The position numbers and the translations under genes are program-made. 64,000 bases of DNA from Ariolimax columbianus. Lineage: Eukaryota; Mollusca; Gastropoda; Stylommatophora; Arionidae. Location: contig JAVGWX010000007.1 of the NCBI GenBank assembly GCA_036924085.1, positions 35,984,953 through 36,048,952 on the forward strand. Reading direction: 5' to 3'. The stretch's first letter is position 1. Each line of letters begins with the position of its first letter. A model generated the notes under the pieces. That model saw nothing but the letters and a program-made list of their open reading frames with translations. It was not told the DNA's origin and ran no database searches. Below, piece by piece: positions 1 to 13,600 of this stretch.

Positions 1-145
1 GGCTGACAATCCGAAGGTGCTGGGTTCGATTCCGATCACAGCACCGGCAGTTACCCCGCGGAAGCAAACTCTTAGAAAATACAGGAGGAAGCAGAGGATG
101 CACTGGGTCGACAAGCGCAAAATAAAAACAGTGCAATGCCTTTAC
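1..145 (+). mobile_element. SINE family A, 5'-truncated by the window edge
   Basis: It begins inside the tRNA-like head; GGTGCTGGGTTCGATTCC is a good Pol III B box. The following body (GAAGCAAACTC, ATGCACTGGG, GACAAGCGCA) is shared with copies at 7094-7280 (minus) and 34874-35080 (plus). Confidence 0.75.
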
Positions 146-1093
146 GAATAGAGAAATAAGGTGAACGGGGAAAAAATAAAATATTTAAGCTTTTTTCTTG
201 TGATGTTATTTAGGAACCAATTTTCCTGTAATATGCAGTGGTTGCAAAACTCTCTATTTGATTTTATTTCTGTCCATGATATTTACAGCATCCTTCTGGA
301 ACACTTCATTTAAAAAGCTGTGATCTTTTTTGCAATTCATTTATTTAATGTCCATGTTTCACAACCGTATGTTGCTACTGGGAAAATGCATGTTCTGATT
401 TGTTGAATCTTTGTCTGCTTGTATGTGGCATTCCACTTATTTGTCATGTTTTAGTTTTTGTTTAGCAATTGCACGTCTTGATTTCAATTTTGCAGCTGCC
501 AGTATTATTGATACCCAAATATTCAAAATCCTAATTTTGCTTCAGGGAATCAAATTACTGGATAGAAATAAATTATGTTGCCATCAATTTGAAAGTTTTA
601 TAAAGAATAAAGAGGTTGGATTCGCTGTAATGGTTGAAGCTGCTTCACTCTTCAACAATTTTACATGGAGTCTAGATTAGGAATCTAAAAACAGTTTGAA
701 GTTCGAACATGCATGTAAATCAAGCACAACAACAATTGTAAAAATAATGCACACAAAATGTTGTTTAGTGACATTTTACATAAATAACTCTGAAAGTAAC
801 TTTATATTGCATGCCTTTGAAAGAATAATGCATGTTATATTTTATTTTAAATTGGCAATAAATATTATGCTTTTAAAATTAACAAGATAAAATTTGTAAG
901 ACTTTTATTGAAGTAAAATAACCCATAGATTTTAGTTTGTGAATTTCAGTGAATACTGAAATATGCTAGTATTTGGATAGACTGTAGGCTAGTATATCTA
1001 CACACACACATGTACCCACATATGTATAATAGCTCTGTTCATATCTCATTGCAGACCTACAAGCTGCTTTGCTGCAGTCTACAATAGTTATTC
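146..1093. other. AT-rich sequence upstream of TRNT1, no gene recognised
   Basis: Small open frames here show no family motif. A short CA-rich run lies near 1000-1020. The TRNT1 promoter and any 5' UTR exon should lie here or further left, but no core promoter element can be assigned with confidence. Confidence 0.5.
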
Positions 1094-1660
1094 ATGAACA
1101 AGACAGCATTTCTCTTTGCTCGCATCCTGAGCATTCCACCTGTCACCAGCTCTTTGTCTTCATTGAGATACTGTCGTTGCAGTCAACGTGTTTGTTATCT
1201 GACAGAGTCAAGTCACTTATCTCACTGTTCATCTTATAACCAGTACAGATATCAGCCTAAAGGCCAGAGCATTCAACAAAAGGCTTGCTCCAATGGATAT
1301 TCATGTGTATGCCTAAGATCATTCTCACAAGCACCACAAATTAGTATAAGAAGGTCCTCTGCAGATATTATTTCCAAACCAAACTTGATCACAATGAAGC
1401 TGGATACCGCAGAGTTTCATTCCATCCTCACACCAGAGCTTAATTTTCTTGTAGATCTGTTTACAAAATATGGGTACGAACTACGTATCGCTGGTGGAGC
1501 TGTTAGGGACTTGCTTGACGGGCAAGTCCCCTCAGACATTGACTTTGCTAGCACTGCGACACCGGTGCAGATGAAAGACCTGTTCACAAAGGAGAACATC
1601 AGAATGATTAACACAAATGGAGAAGCACATGGAACTATAACTGCTCGTATCAATGACAAG
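1094..1660 (+). CDS. TRNT1: TRNT1 exon 1 (residues 1-189)
   Basis: This exon holds the presequence and the first half of the nucleotidyltransferase head domain. It ends after a complete Lys codon (phase 0) at AAG|GTGAAG. GGAVRD and DID are both here. A second in-frame Met, residue 101 at 1394, sits just before the conserved domain and has A at -3, whereas Met1 has T at -3. An acceptor-like CAG ends at 1053, so a 5' UTR intron is possible. Confidence 0.95.
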
Positions 1661-4600
1661 GTGAAGCAGTGCATTGCTTGATGTTCTTGTTTTTGTTGAA
1701 TGCCCATAATGAATAGGATTACTCTTTTATGCGCCCTAGAAAGGACGTTAGGTGGTGGGCTGTAGTAGCTTTTCTCACATCCCGAGCGTGCCGATGAAGG
1801 TGAACCGGGTCCTCCAGGCGGTTGTGCTATGCTTGGCTTCATCTGCGTGTCGCTCACTACTGCTGGGATTGCGTCGATCCCTCACCTTGTTGCCATGAAA
1901 ACAGCCCGTTTCCAGGGAGGGCTACTAGGAAGCTGAGGTGAGGGTCTTGGCCAGTATGTTTTGCCTGACCCTGACTCGCCTGTCTGATCAGTATGTTGTT
2001 CCTGACCAGACGTTAGTCTTCCTCCCCTGACAATGTAACTTCATGTTAACTATCACTTCAGCATTTATTCCTGTTGCTGGAGACCACCAACAGGATTTAG
2101 AGTGCTGTGGAATAAAGCTGCTTGCCATTGTAGTCACCACAGACTGTACAAACAAAGTTTATATTATATATCTGATTGAAAAAAAATAAACCCTATGCCA
2201 TACCAAGGTTTTGAACACACAACCTCGTGGTCAGAAGACAAGACATCCAAACAATTTGGTCAGCCACTCCAGTTATATTAAATGCATTACCTAGGGGTAA
2301 AATGTCTGTTTCACAATCCAAATGCACCATGTTCGAATCTTGCTGTATCAAGTTTGGAAGCTCGGTGCGATGGTTCACTCATAATGAACCCATGCTATTT
2401 GTCCCAAGAGGCTATCTGAATTGCGATGTTTGCGAATGCTGAATCAATTTTGCCGCAAAGAAATAATGTAATCTGCGTCAATCCGTTCAAGACCCTCTGC
2501 ATAAAATCGTGTATAAAAACCAATAAATGTGCATGAAGTAAATGGAAATTCATGTATTCTTTACTTGAAAACATGTCCAAGGTTGCCTGCTTGCTATGAT
2601 TTTTCGTATCCAAGACACAAGTTTCACTTCATGAAAATTCTTGGCAAACATACGAATGCAGAGTCAAATTTTGTATTAGAGAAAGTAGGTTGAATGTCTG
2701 GTTGTACGAGTAGAGAGGCGAACGAATTGCGTGGTTTCACTGTGTTCATTTGTTCAGCTTAGTGGTTTCTTCTCCACTGATGTTGACCTCCTTGCGGGAG
2801 GCCTTCACCTTGGCATTAATCTGCTCTTGTAGTGGTTGTTTTTTTCTGTTGCACCTTTAATACGATGAGTCAGTCCTACACACAAACCTTCCATGCCACT
2901 CTTTTCCAATATCTATAGTAGGTGGCATGGGGCGTATTCTTTCAGCCTAAAAATAGTCCTCAGGTTCAACATAGAAGTCAGACTTAGTTATTGTTGTCTA
3001 GCTAGAGTATAGGGCCTCCATAACAGTTGACCTCCTTCGTAAAACATGTGCCAAAATACTGATATGCTTTTGTAGTAATGGTTTATGTGACAATTTGTTT
3101 TACACGATGTTGCTATCTGCATGTACAACTCTGTTTAGTCTCCTTTTGTGACATACATGGAAGTGCAATGTACCTATTCTTTGCTCCCCAATAAGGGGTC
3201 ACAGGATCCACTCAGGTGGTTAGACTTATTAGTGTGGCAAAATGAGAACTGTTTAAGTCGTCTGTCCTGCGACAAGTGCATTGCTTCTTTCGTTATAAGC
3301 CAATATTGTTGCACAATCACTTTGTCATCTATCCACCTTCCTTGCGACCACCCTCTTGCTCTGTAGCCAGATCTACCAGCAATGTAAGCCATCAGTGGAA
3401 GTCGATGAGGGTGCATTCTCATGAGATGAACGAACTATACCTTGGATATCATCATTTCCCAGTCTGTCTTTCCTGGTAATGACCTTCCTCAAACACTTAA
3501 TTTCCCCGTCTGTCTTTCCTGGCAATGACCTTCCTCAAACACTTCATTTCCCAGTCTGTCTTTCCTGGCAATGACCTTCCTCAAACACTTCATTTGACAG
3601 GTTGAATTTTTGCTCTCATGCGCCTTAGACAGGGACCATGTTTGGCATTACTAGCACAAAGTCGGCATAAATATACTGTTTATCAACTGTTGCTTTGTTC
3701 CCAAACTAATGCTCAGGTGTCTAAGCAGTGATGACAAGTGATAAGTGACAGCAGATGCTTGCTGACACGTAGTCTCAATTTCTCTACCGAGCCTATCTGC
3801 CAAAAAAATACTACCCAAATACCTGAACTTATGGGCCTGTTGAAGCGCAATATTATTGACACTTATGTTGAGTGGTCCAGGTGCTCCGCTGATCCTCATA
3901 GTTTATAATTTCATCTGGTTAATTTGATTGTTGTATTTGGCACAGACTGTCACAAGTGCATTAGTGCGTGTGATTTTGCAGTTTATTTTCATCATTGTAC
4001 AGGCACTGATTATCTGCAAAAAGCTGTTCGTGTATTGAGTTTGGTTCTACTTCTGCTCAATTTGACTGGCCTCTGTGCTTTTGTCCTTACAGATGTTTAA
4101 CAGAGCCGAAAGCACACACCCTGAGTGATTTCAAAATTATCTGCGACATCATCAGTCATTCTTGAGGTTGTTGTTGTTGAATGCCCACAGTGAGTAGGAT
4201 TGGAGATCACCTTGTTAGCCAAGCTTCCATAAAAACCAGCTGTTTCCAGGAAGGACTACGGGGAAGCCAAGGTGATTGTCTTGGCCAGTATATTTTTCCT
4301 GACCCTGACTAACATGCCTGATCAGATGTTAGTCTTCCTTCCCAACATTCTTGCGGTGACACCATCAGTCATTCTTGCGACATTTATACTCATTTGATCC
4401 TGTGCTCGTACATTATCAAGTAGCTGAGCTTCTACACCATAATCCTCCAATGTTATCCAGCATTGAATCTTGCTCCACTTACTTGATCAATGAAAGTAAT
4501 GTATTCTATTGATCTTTCGCTTAATTGTATACATAACACTGTCTTTTTCTAATTTCTATTACCAAAATTATAGATGTGTGTATATTTTTTTCTTTTGATC

Positions 4601-7600
4601 ATTCTTAAGACAAAGTCCTTGTTTATTTACAAATCATTTCTATCATATGTATCCAAGCGCAGGAGAATTTTGAAGTGACAACGCTGAGAATAGATGTTGT
4701 AACTGATGGAAGACGAGCTGAGGTTCAGTTTACGAAAGACTGGATGCTTGATTCCAACAGACGAGATCTGACAGTAAACTCTATGTTTCTGGGTGAGTTG
4801 GTGGTGATTTTCTTTTGTTGCTTCCTCCTCCTATACAGTTTGAAGCATACAATTGGCAGAGTGGTTAGACAGCTTGTCTCTTGCAGCAAATGAACCAGGT
4901 TCATGGTCAGATTGTATTATTCTTCAATTTACCCGGCTGGAAAATTGGGTGCATGACTAAGAGAAAGCAATATGGCGTAGTGGAAGGTCCCACCTCATGG
5001 AGCTAAATAACTAGAACATAAAGTTCCTAACACTTGAACCCTTAGAACAATAAACTTTGTTTAGACCACATTTGCATTCTAGATGGTTATTATTCTGTTT
5101 TTTGGTTACTTAACTCGTGGTCAGGTGTATTAGAATATGGACATCCAGTATCAATCTGTAGCAGGGACTGTCACTCGTGGATCGGCCTTTACAGTCATAG
5201 CAGACAGTGTCGAAATACAGGAGACAGCTGGACCAAACTCACGAGGTGCCGCTTGCATGGTCTGCAAAGACTGAGATGCCTATGATGATGAGTGTCGTTT
5301 AACAAAATATTCTAAACTTGTTTTCAACTAACCCGTGAAGTCCCCAACACTTTATCCTTTACAGCAATAACTTTGTTAATACTACATTTGCCTTCTAGGT
5401 GGTTATTATTCTGTTCTGCGGTTACTTAATTCATGATAGGTATATTAGAATATGGACATCCAGTATAGTTTAACAATATATTGTAAACTTGTTTTCAACA
5501 TTCCATTTGTTGTATCAATGCCAGGTTTTGACGGGACTGTTTATGATTATTTCAACGGAATTGAAGATTTGAAAGCAAAGCGGATTCGTTTTGTTGGAAG
5601 TCCTGAACAAAGAATTCAAGAGGATTATCTAAGGATTTTGAGATATTTCAGGTACTTATTATTGTAACCTGGGAGTTTGACAGAATTTGTACAGTTTACA
5701 AAAATTTCTATTGGTGTATGTGTGACCTTCACAAAGGTTATGTTTTTACTAGTTAAAAAATATCCTTTTTGTTTTTCCAAACCCTGAGTATTTCATAGTG
5801 ATTGAAAAAAAAATTACAAAATTCAGCTATTAAGGTCAGTCAAAGTGAATCCAAAATATGGTTTCAAAAGATCTCTTTCTGACAGTAATCCAAAATATGG
5901 TTTCAAATGATCTCTTTCTGACAGTAATCCAAAATATGGTTTCAAATTATCTTTTTCTGACAGTAATTCAAAATATGGTTTCAAATGATCTCTTTCTGAC
6001 AGTAATCCAAAATATGGTTACAAATGATCCCTTTCTGACAGTAATCCAAAATATGGTTTCAAATGATCTCTTTCTGACAGTAATCCAAAATATGGTTTCA
6101 AATGACCTTTTCTGGCAACAATAAAATAAAAGTCATGATGATTGTTTCCACCATTGAATGTAAGTATTCTGCAGCCATGTAACCCACTTATGTTACACAG
6201 TTAAAGAAATCCACTTACATTAAATATATGTTTAGAAGAAAATGCAGCAGTGCATGAGCTGACAGCAGCTAGCGATTTAAAGCTGGATACCTGCTTCAGG
6301 GTCAGCGAACCATGGCTGATCACCCTAAGTCTCTGGGTAGACCACAACTTTCTGAAGCACTGGTTAAGGTTATTGCAATAACCCAGTGGACTCAAAATGT
6401 GCTCGTCTCATGCATTGTATTCTGTTTTCCTACCAGGTTTTTTGGGAGGTTGGCAGCTAGTCAAGACACTCATGATAAAGCTACTCTTGATGCCATCAGG
6501 GACAATGGTGAAGGATTATCACGTAAGTACTACATGTATATTCATTGTTGCTTGACAAGATGTGAAAGTCATGGCAAAGCTTTCAACCAAGGGTCTCAAA
6601 CACAAACCAGCGCGAGGGCAGCATAATGATATGTTCAGTGGTTCGAGGGCCACACAACAGTAAATCCTGTATTCTTTTTGTTATTCTTCCCTGTAACCTA
6701 GGAGAACAATTAGGACCTCACATCTCACAGTGTTGTAAATTTTCTACTGTTATTGTTGGGGAGGAAGACTAACGTCTGGTCAGACAAAATATACTGATCG
6801 GACATGTTAGTCAGGGTCAGGCAAAATATACTGGCAAAGACTCTCACCTTGGCTTCCTAGTAGCCCTCCCGGGAATTGGGCTGTTTTCATGGCATCTGAC
6901 TAACGAGGTGAAGGATCGACGTGATCCTCATGCTAGTGAGTAACACGCAGATGAAGTCAAACATAGGCTAACCATCTGGAGGACCGGTCCACCTTCATCA
7001 GCACACTCGGGATGTGAGGAAAGCTACTGCAACCTGCCACTTAACGTCCTTTTCAAGGTGCACAAAAGAGTTAACTAACTCATTGCGGGCACTATGTTTT
7101 TGTTTTGCGTCTGTCGGCCTAGTGGTGCATCCGACTTCGGCATGCATTTTATGTAAGGGTCTGCTTCCTCCTGCATTTTTTAAGGGCTTGCTCCTCCGGG
7201 GTAATTAAACGGTGCTGTGATTGAGGAGCGAACCCAGCACCTTCAGATTGTGAGCAGTGTCACTTGCCCACGCCGTCCCCTAATGCCTCTTTAATGAAAT
7301 TAAAGACTAAGAAAGCCCCAGGAAAGGATGGCATCACAAATGGCATGATCAAACATTAGGATCCACAGCAAGACGCAAGCTTCTACTAATTTTGAACCAA
7401 TCATGGAGTACTGGAAAATTTCCAGACTGATGGTAAGAGGCAATAATCACTCCCATCAGAAAGAAACAATAGGAGAAAACCACAAAATCAAGTTACCGAC
7501 CAATTAACTTACTGAGCTATCTGGGCAAGGTCATGGAGAAAATGGCCAACACAAGACTGCTGACACATCTGGAGAAAAACTGCTTGCTGGACAACTCACA

Positions 7601-10600
7601 ATCTGCTTATAGGAAAAACCACTGAAGATCAGCTAGTGTATCTAGCTCAGGAAGTAGAAGATGCTTTCCAAGAGAAGAAAAAAGTAATGGTTGTTTTTGT
7701 CGACTTAACTAAGGCTTTCAGCAAGGCGTGGAAAGGAGGACTCCTCAAACTGCTCAAAAATAGAATCGAAGGGAGAATGTTTAACTGGATATGAGACTTC
7801 CTCCAGTACCGAACAGCAAGAGTTAAAACTTGATGGCAAATTTAGCCACTGCATCAACCTCCAGCAAGGTGGGTCACAAGGAGTCATCTTGCCCACTCTA
7901 TTCATAATATTCATAAGTGATATTGCAGAGACAATTTCTAAGTATATCTTCAGAGCTCTCCATGCTGATAACCTTGCAGTCTGGATTGCTGCAGAACATC
8001 TGCCCACGGCAAAACACAGAATGCAGGCAGCACTAAACACAATTGGAAACTGAGCATCTGATTGAGGCATACAAACCTTTTCAAAGATAGTAGCAACCTG
8101 CTTCTCACTTTAAAACTAAAATGAAATGGTTAAACTACAATTGCAAGAAAGCGAGATTGCATTTGAGGATAACCACATATACTTGGGGGTGAAGCTAGAC
8201 AAGTGGGATCAAGATGCTCAGCAGCGCATGAGCTGCAGCGGTCAGTGACCCATAGCTGACAGCGCCAGCGAACCAGAGCTGCCAAGACCCTTCTACACCT
8301 CCTGGATAACAGGCTGCAACAGAGCAGACTGGCTAAGGAGAAGGGATCGATGAGGGAATGCTAACCCGGTACTAAAAAAATGCTTGCTGAAGTCGGATGT
8401 GTTGGCAGTCGAGCTGTAAACTACGACATAACGCATTCCATTCTCTGGACTACATTCTGCTACTTAGGCACGTGTCAGGATTTGGTAGCGGGACATTGAG
8501 AAGAACGAAGCCAAGCCAAGCCAAACTAGACCAGCGACTCATATGGAAACTACACCTAAATGCCATTGAGCAAAAGGTCACCAGAAAACTCTCCCTCATG
8601 AAGAAGCTGGCTGGTACAAGCTGGGGAACTAGCAGCAGCATCCTAAAAAGTATCTACACAGGCATTGGTATTGGAGTATGACACCTGCTGAAGACGGATG
8701 TGTTGGACTGAAAGGTGCATATATCGCAGTCAAACTGTTAACTAGCGAGACAGTGCATTCCGTTCTCTGGACCACATCATGCTTCTTGCAAAGCCCTGTT
8801 CAGGACTTGGCAGCGAGGGATTGAGAACAAACGCAGAACAAGAAGGAGTATGGCATGTCAGTTTGGCCAACTGCGTCCAAAACAAACAGACCACTTAACA
8901 AAAGTTCAAATTGAAGGCCTCAGACAATCACAGGTGTATGAGGACCACCTCAATCCAGGCAATCAGAGAAGCACATTAAACTACACTCCTTCTACAGCAG
9001 TTGAGATGAGAAGGTGTTTATGCTCACCGAAAAGCTGAAGCACATGCCAAATGCATTCTTTGCAAACCAAACTGCAAAAACTGACTAAATTGAACCAGCT
9101 TCTTACACATCTCAAAACACCTGCAGCGCAAAAACTATCATCTCCAATCAGTACAACTCAAAATGGAAGAAAGACATGGATGTGAGCAATAGACCTGACC
9201 CAATCCGCCAACAAACCACCATCTTTCTTAACTTAACGTCTTTATAGAGGTTTAGAAGACTACAGAGTCTGTATACAACCAGTTTTCTTGGAGGGTGGTT
9301 TTTACCAATATGCGAGTCCATCTTAATAGATTAAAACACTAGAGCTAAGTAGACCCGCAGCTAGTTAGGTGCCATCTATAACTGCTCTTAACAGACCACC
9401 TGGAGAAAGGTACAAATGACTTGGGTAGATTTTTAATATGTGTATTTTGTCTTCGCAGTGGCTGTTAAGCCAACTCTTTTCAGTTATCAACCGCCAAGAA
9501 ATTTTTAACGTGCTCGACACTGAACACGGGAGTCCGATCTCACTACCTAGAGATTAGGGAAATTTTTACCAGAAGATCCACGTGACAAAATCTTTGTCTC
9601 CACTGTAATTCGAACACGAGACCACCGGCACTCGAAGCGGAGACTTTACCTCGAGACTACTGAGTCCCTCCTTTCGCCTGAGAACAGTCCACTGCAGACT
9701 ATTGGGCCACCTACGTAGGCTCAAGATATCACACACGTGACTGCCCATGGAAACCAGAGTCCAGACCCCTGAACACATACAGAACTGCCAAGTATACAGA
9801 GACCTGCGATGCCAAACCTGGTCAGAGGGAGCCGAGGTGACACAAGCTATGGGACCCCCACCCTGACCTAGGGAGGTCTGTGGACTTCATCCTAACAACT
9901 AGACTACATATCTAGCATGACCAAAAATCCTGAATGCAGGAGGAGGAGGACTCCCAAGTAAATGCCTCAAAGACAAAAGCCATGAATTTTACAAACAAAA
10001 CTACTGACATAAAGCTGAATGGAGAACTATTACAGAAGGTTGATAAGTTTCACTTATTTGGGAAGTACAAATTTAATCAAATGACATGCAACCATACATT
10101 TGTAGTTTGTGCATGTGGACAATTGTCATTAGGTCTCTTAATGGTCTAATATAGCAGATATGCACTAACACAACATCCTAATTTGTGTGTATCGATGAAT
10201 AGGTGTTTCAGGTGAAAGAATTTGGTTGGAAGTGAAGAAGATACTGACTGGCAATTTGGTAGCACCGATTATCAAACAGATGGTTGATCTAGGACTGGGA
10301 AAATTTATAGGTTAGTGATTTTGTTGGAAATATTTATGATTATCATTCTTTTAAAAATGTTGCCCATTACAAGCAATGATGGCGACATCATCATCAGGTT
10401 TTGTTTTGATGATGTAACTTGTACTGTGTTTGATGATGTAACTTGTACTGTGTTTGATGATGTAACTTGTACTGTGTTTGATGATGTAACTTGTACTGTG
10501 TTTGATGATGTAACTTGTACTGTGTTTGATGATGTAACTTGTACTGTGTTTGATGATGTAACTTGTACTGTGTTTGATGATGTAACTTGTACTGTGTTTG

Positions 10601-13600
10601 ATGATGTAACTTGTACTGTGTTTGATGATGTAACTTGTACTGTGTTTTGGTTATAGGGAGGAAGAAACTGCGTTGGTAATCAACCTCATTCTCCCAAGCT
10701 ACCTTGGACCAGTGGCAAAGTGATCAGTCAAGCGACTGGAGGTAACTCAGGATGCAGACACTCTGATCTTACCTTCCTTGAGACCAGATGCTGCTTGAAA
10801 CTTGAAGGATTTGCCTTCATTTTCGTTCATTGCGCCAAGAGATGAGTGCCTTATCTCTCGACTACAGCGACCCCCTAATTATCTGTTAAAACAACTGAGC
10901 AAACAAATATAGACTATTCACTCATATTTTTAATTGTCTTTTAGTCTGTACAGATTTTTCTCTCTCTCAAAATTTTCATGCTTTGTGTTCACAGTATTCT
11001 TCTGTAATTTGTTTTTCAGGTCTGCCCAAGGCCCACAACTTTGATGAACTTTACAAAGTATGTGACAGAACAGAAGGAGTACCTCACCATCACATTACAA
11101 GGTTGTCTGCACTACTTGATGATGAAGCAGATGTAAGGACACAAACATTTACCACTTTAACCCTTTTCAGTCTTGAATAATTTTGCTAATTTGTGTCTTT
11201 CCGTCAAGGCCAAGTACTGCAATTTCGTAGATCGATGTTTTATTTAAAATAAAATAATTTGATAATGAATAAATCAAGTTAAAATTCCAATCTATGTAAG
11301 ACACATATTTAAACTATCTATGATATGAAGTATTCATAAAAGAGATTGTATATAGTTCAGTTCATCCCGTAACCTCTTGAGATTGTTGGGCCACCCCTGC
11401 TGAGGAATGAATAAATCAAGTTAAAATTCCAATCTATGTAAGACACATATTTAAACTATCTATGATATGAAATATTCATAAAAGAGATTGTATATAGTTC
11501 AGTTCATCCCGTAACCTCTTGAGATTGTTGGGCCATCCCTGCTGAGGAATGAATAAATCAAGTTAAAATTCCAATCTATGTAAGACACATATTTAAACTA
11601 TCTATGATATGAAATATTCATAAAAGAGATTGTATATAGTTCAGTTCATCCCGTAACCTCTTGAGATTGTTGGGCCATCCCTGCTGAGGACACCTCCACA
11701 ATTCTGCGCCACCCCTTTCTGTGTGTGGTTGCTTGTTGTGCCTCCTTGGGTTGTAGGTTAGTCCATTCATGGATGTTGTCTTCCCATTGTTTTCTCGGGC
11801 GCCCCCGTGTTCACTTGCCTTGTACTGTGACCTGTAGTATTGTATTTGCTCGCACCTTAAGACATGGTCACACCAAGTCAGATTTCGCCTTTTGATCTTT
11901 GTGAGGAGGGCATTGTAAAGTCCACTTGCATTCTCGATTCTACGACACACTTCATCATTTGTGATACAGTCTTTGTAGGTGACATAGAAGTCTTCTAAAA
12001 CATCTCATCTCTATGACCTGGATCCTTTTCTGGAGGTCTGGTGTAATGGTCCAAGTTTTTTAAATGAATATATTATATATGAAATGGCATTAATGTGGAG
12101 GTGGAAATTCCAGAGAAATAATATTAGTTGTACTTTTATGTAAATGTGTATGGCATACTCTATTTGATGTTATTCTCAACATCCAGCTTATCTAGCTCTA
12201 AATATGTACCCTACTTTCAGAGCTAGGGAAGACAAGGGAGGGCAGCAAGTAAGAGAGCCAGGGACTCCCACCTCAAATTGTTGAAGACCTAGTATCTTAG
12301 TACCTTGATCAGTGGACCGTCACGCCTGATGGCATCTTTAAGGACAGCAGCAAACTTCCTCCACTTCACCCGGTCTGCAGCTATCTTTCGTACAGGGCCC
12401 CAACTTGATTAGTAATTCTCAGCTCTATGGTTCTTCGCCAAGTTATCTTTGGCCTACTCTTTTGCCTTCCCTCTGGGAAGCGTCTGCCAGTTATGATGGT
12501 GTTCATGTCCATGTCTTCTTGATTGCTCGGACAAGCAGATCTTGCTTTGTGATGGATTTTGGTCCGAAAATTCTATGAATCTTTCTGAACTTTTAAAGCG
12601 CTGCAGTCTGTTTTTTTTACAGACAGAAATTCCCAGTTTGCACACTGGAGGCTGAAAATTGACTGACGTTGACAAGTGGCGATACAATCAAATAAAACAC
12701 AAACAGTGTAATTTAAAAAAATACAAAAATGCGGCTGATTTGATAGTAAACCACTGTTACTTCCGTATTTACCGACTTTAACCGTGAAAATGTAGATGGA
12801 CTTTGATATACAGATTTTTGGTAGGATTTATTCTTCTTTTTTAATCAGTGTTAACTCTGCCCATTATTGGGGATGGTTAAGTAAGTTGTTGTAGAAGATC
12901 TTTGTGAAGTAGTTGTATTTAGTTTGTTCATATTAGATGTAATAAATACGTTTGAAGTGAAAGCAAACAGATAGGCCTATCCTAAAAAGAACAGAAACAG
13001 CATTTTGTTGTGATTTCTATGGATTTTATATGAAGAGCTATGTTCTCCAGATGGCCAGTCTAAATGTTTGTACTTCATTTTTATAAATTTTTACCTTTAT
13101 CTTGTATCTCAGAAACTAACACACACACACACACATCAAAAACATGAACACATTCTTTATTCATTTATGTCATTACACACACCAAATTCATATCTATTGA
13201 CTATATTGGCCAAACTAATAAAAAGGTTACATGCTCTCACAAAGTCAAGAGCGATAGTAAAATATGGTGTGCTGAAAATTAATGCAGGTATAGGGGAAAT
13301 TACATCAATGTTTTAGTGCAGCCTGGTAATGGTTAATCAGGTCGTCTGAAAAGATAACTTTGATGTTTCTCTTTCCGTTACTCTCCAGCATTCCGCTTCA
13401 TACAGAAAATACTCAACTCTTTTATATATTTAGTTTGATGTTTGTGCTGTACTGGGATGACTTCCAAACGTTGTTCAAGCTAGCAAGCACCATCCCTGGC
13501 CTGGTTCATTCTGCTTTTGATGTATCTGTCCATTCCACCATCTGTAGTAACTGTGCTTCTGAGATATGTGAATGTTTCCATCGTCACCAACTTTTCATTT

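Noticed and set aside
1..60. A functional tRNA gene at the left edge
   Set aside because: The B box is good, but there is no acceptor-stem pairing with what follows and the sequence continues into a SINE body shared with two other copies.
1417..1857. 146-residue minus-strand open frame over TRNT1 exon 1
   Set aside because: It overlaps conserved TRNT1 coding sequence in antisense and has no recognisable domain.
5858..6124. Open frame of 88 residues with a 13-residue repeat as a real protein
   Set aside because: It is explained entirely by a 39-bp minisatellite inside TRNT1 intron 3.
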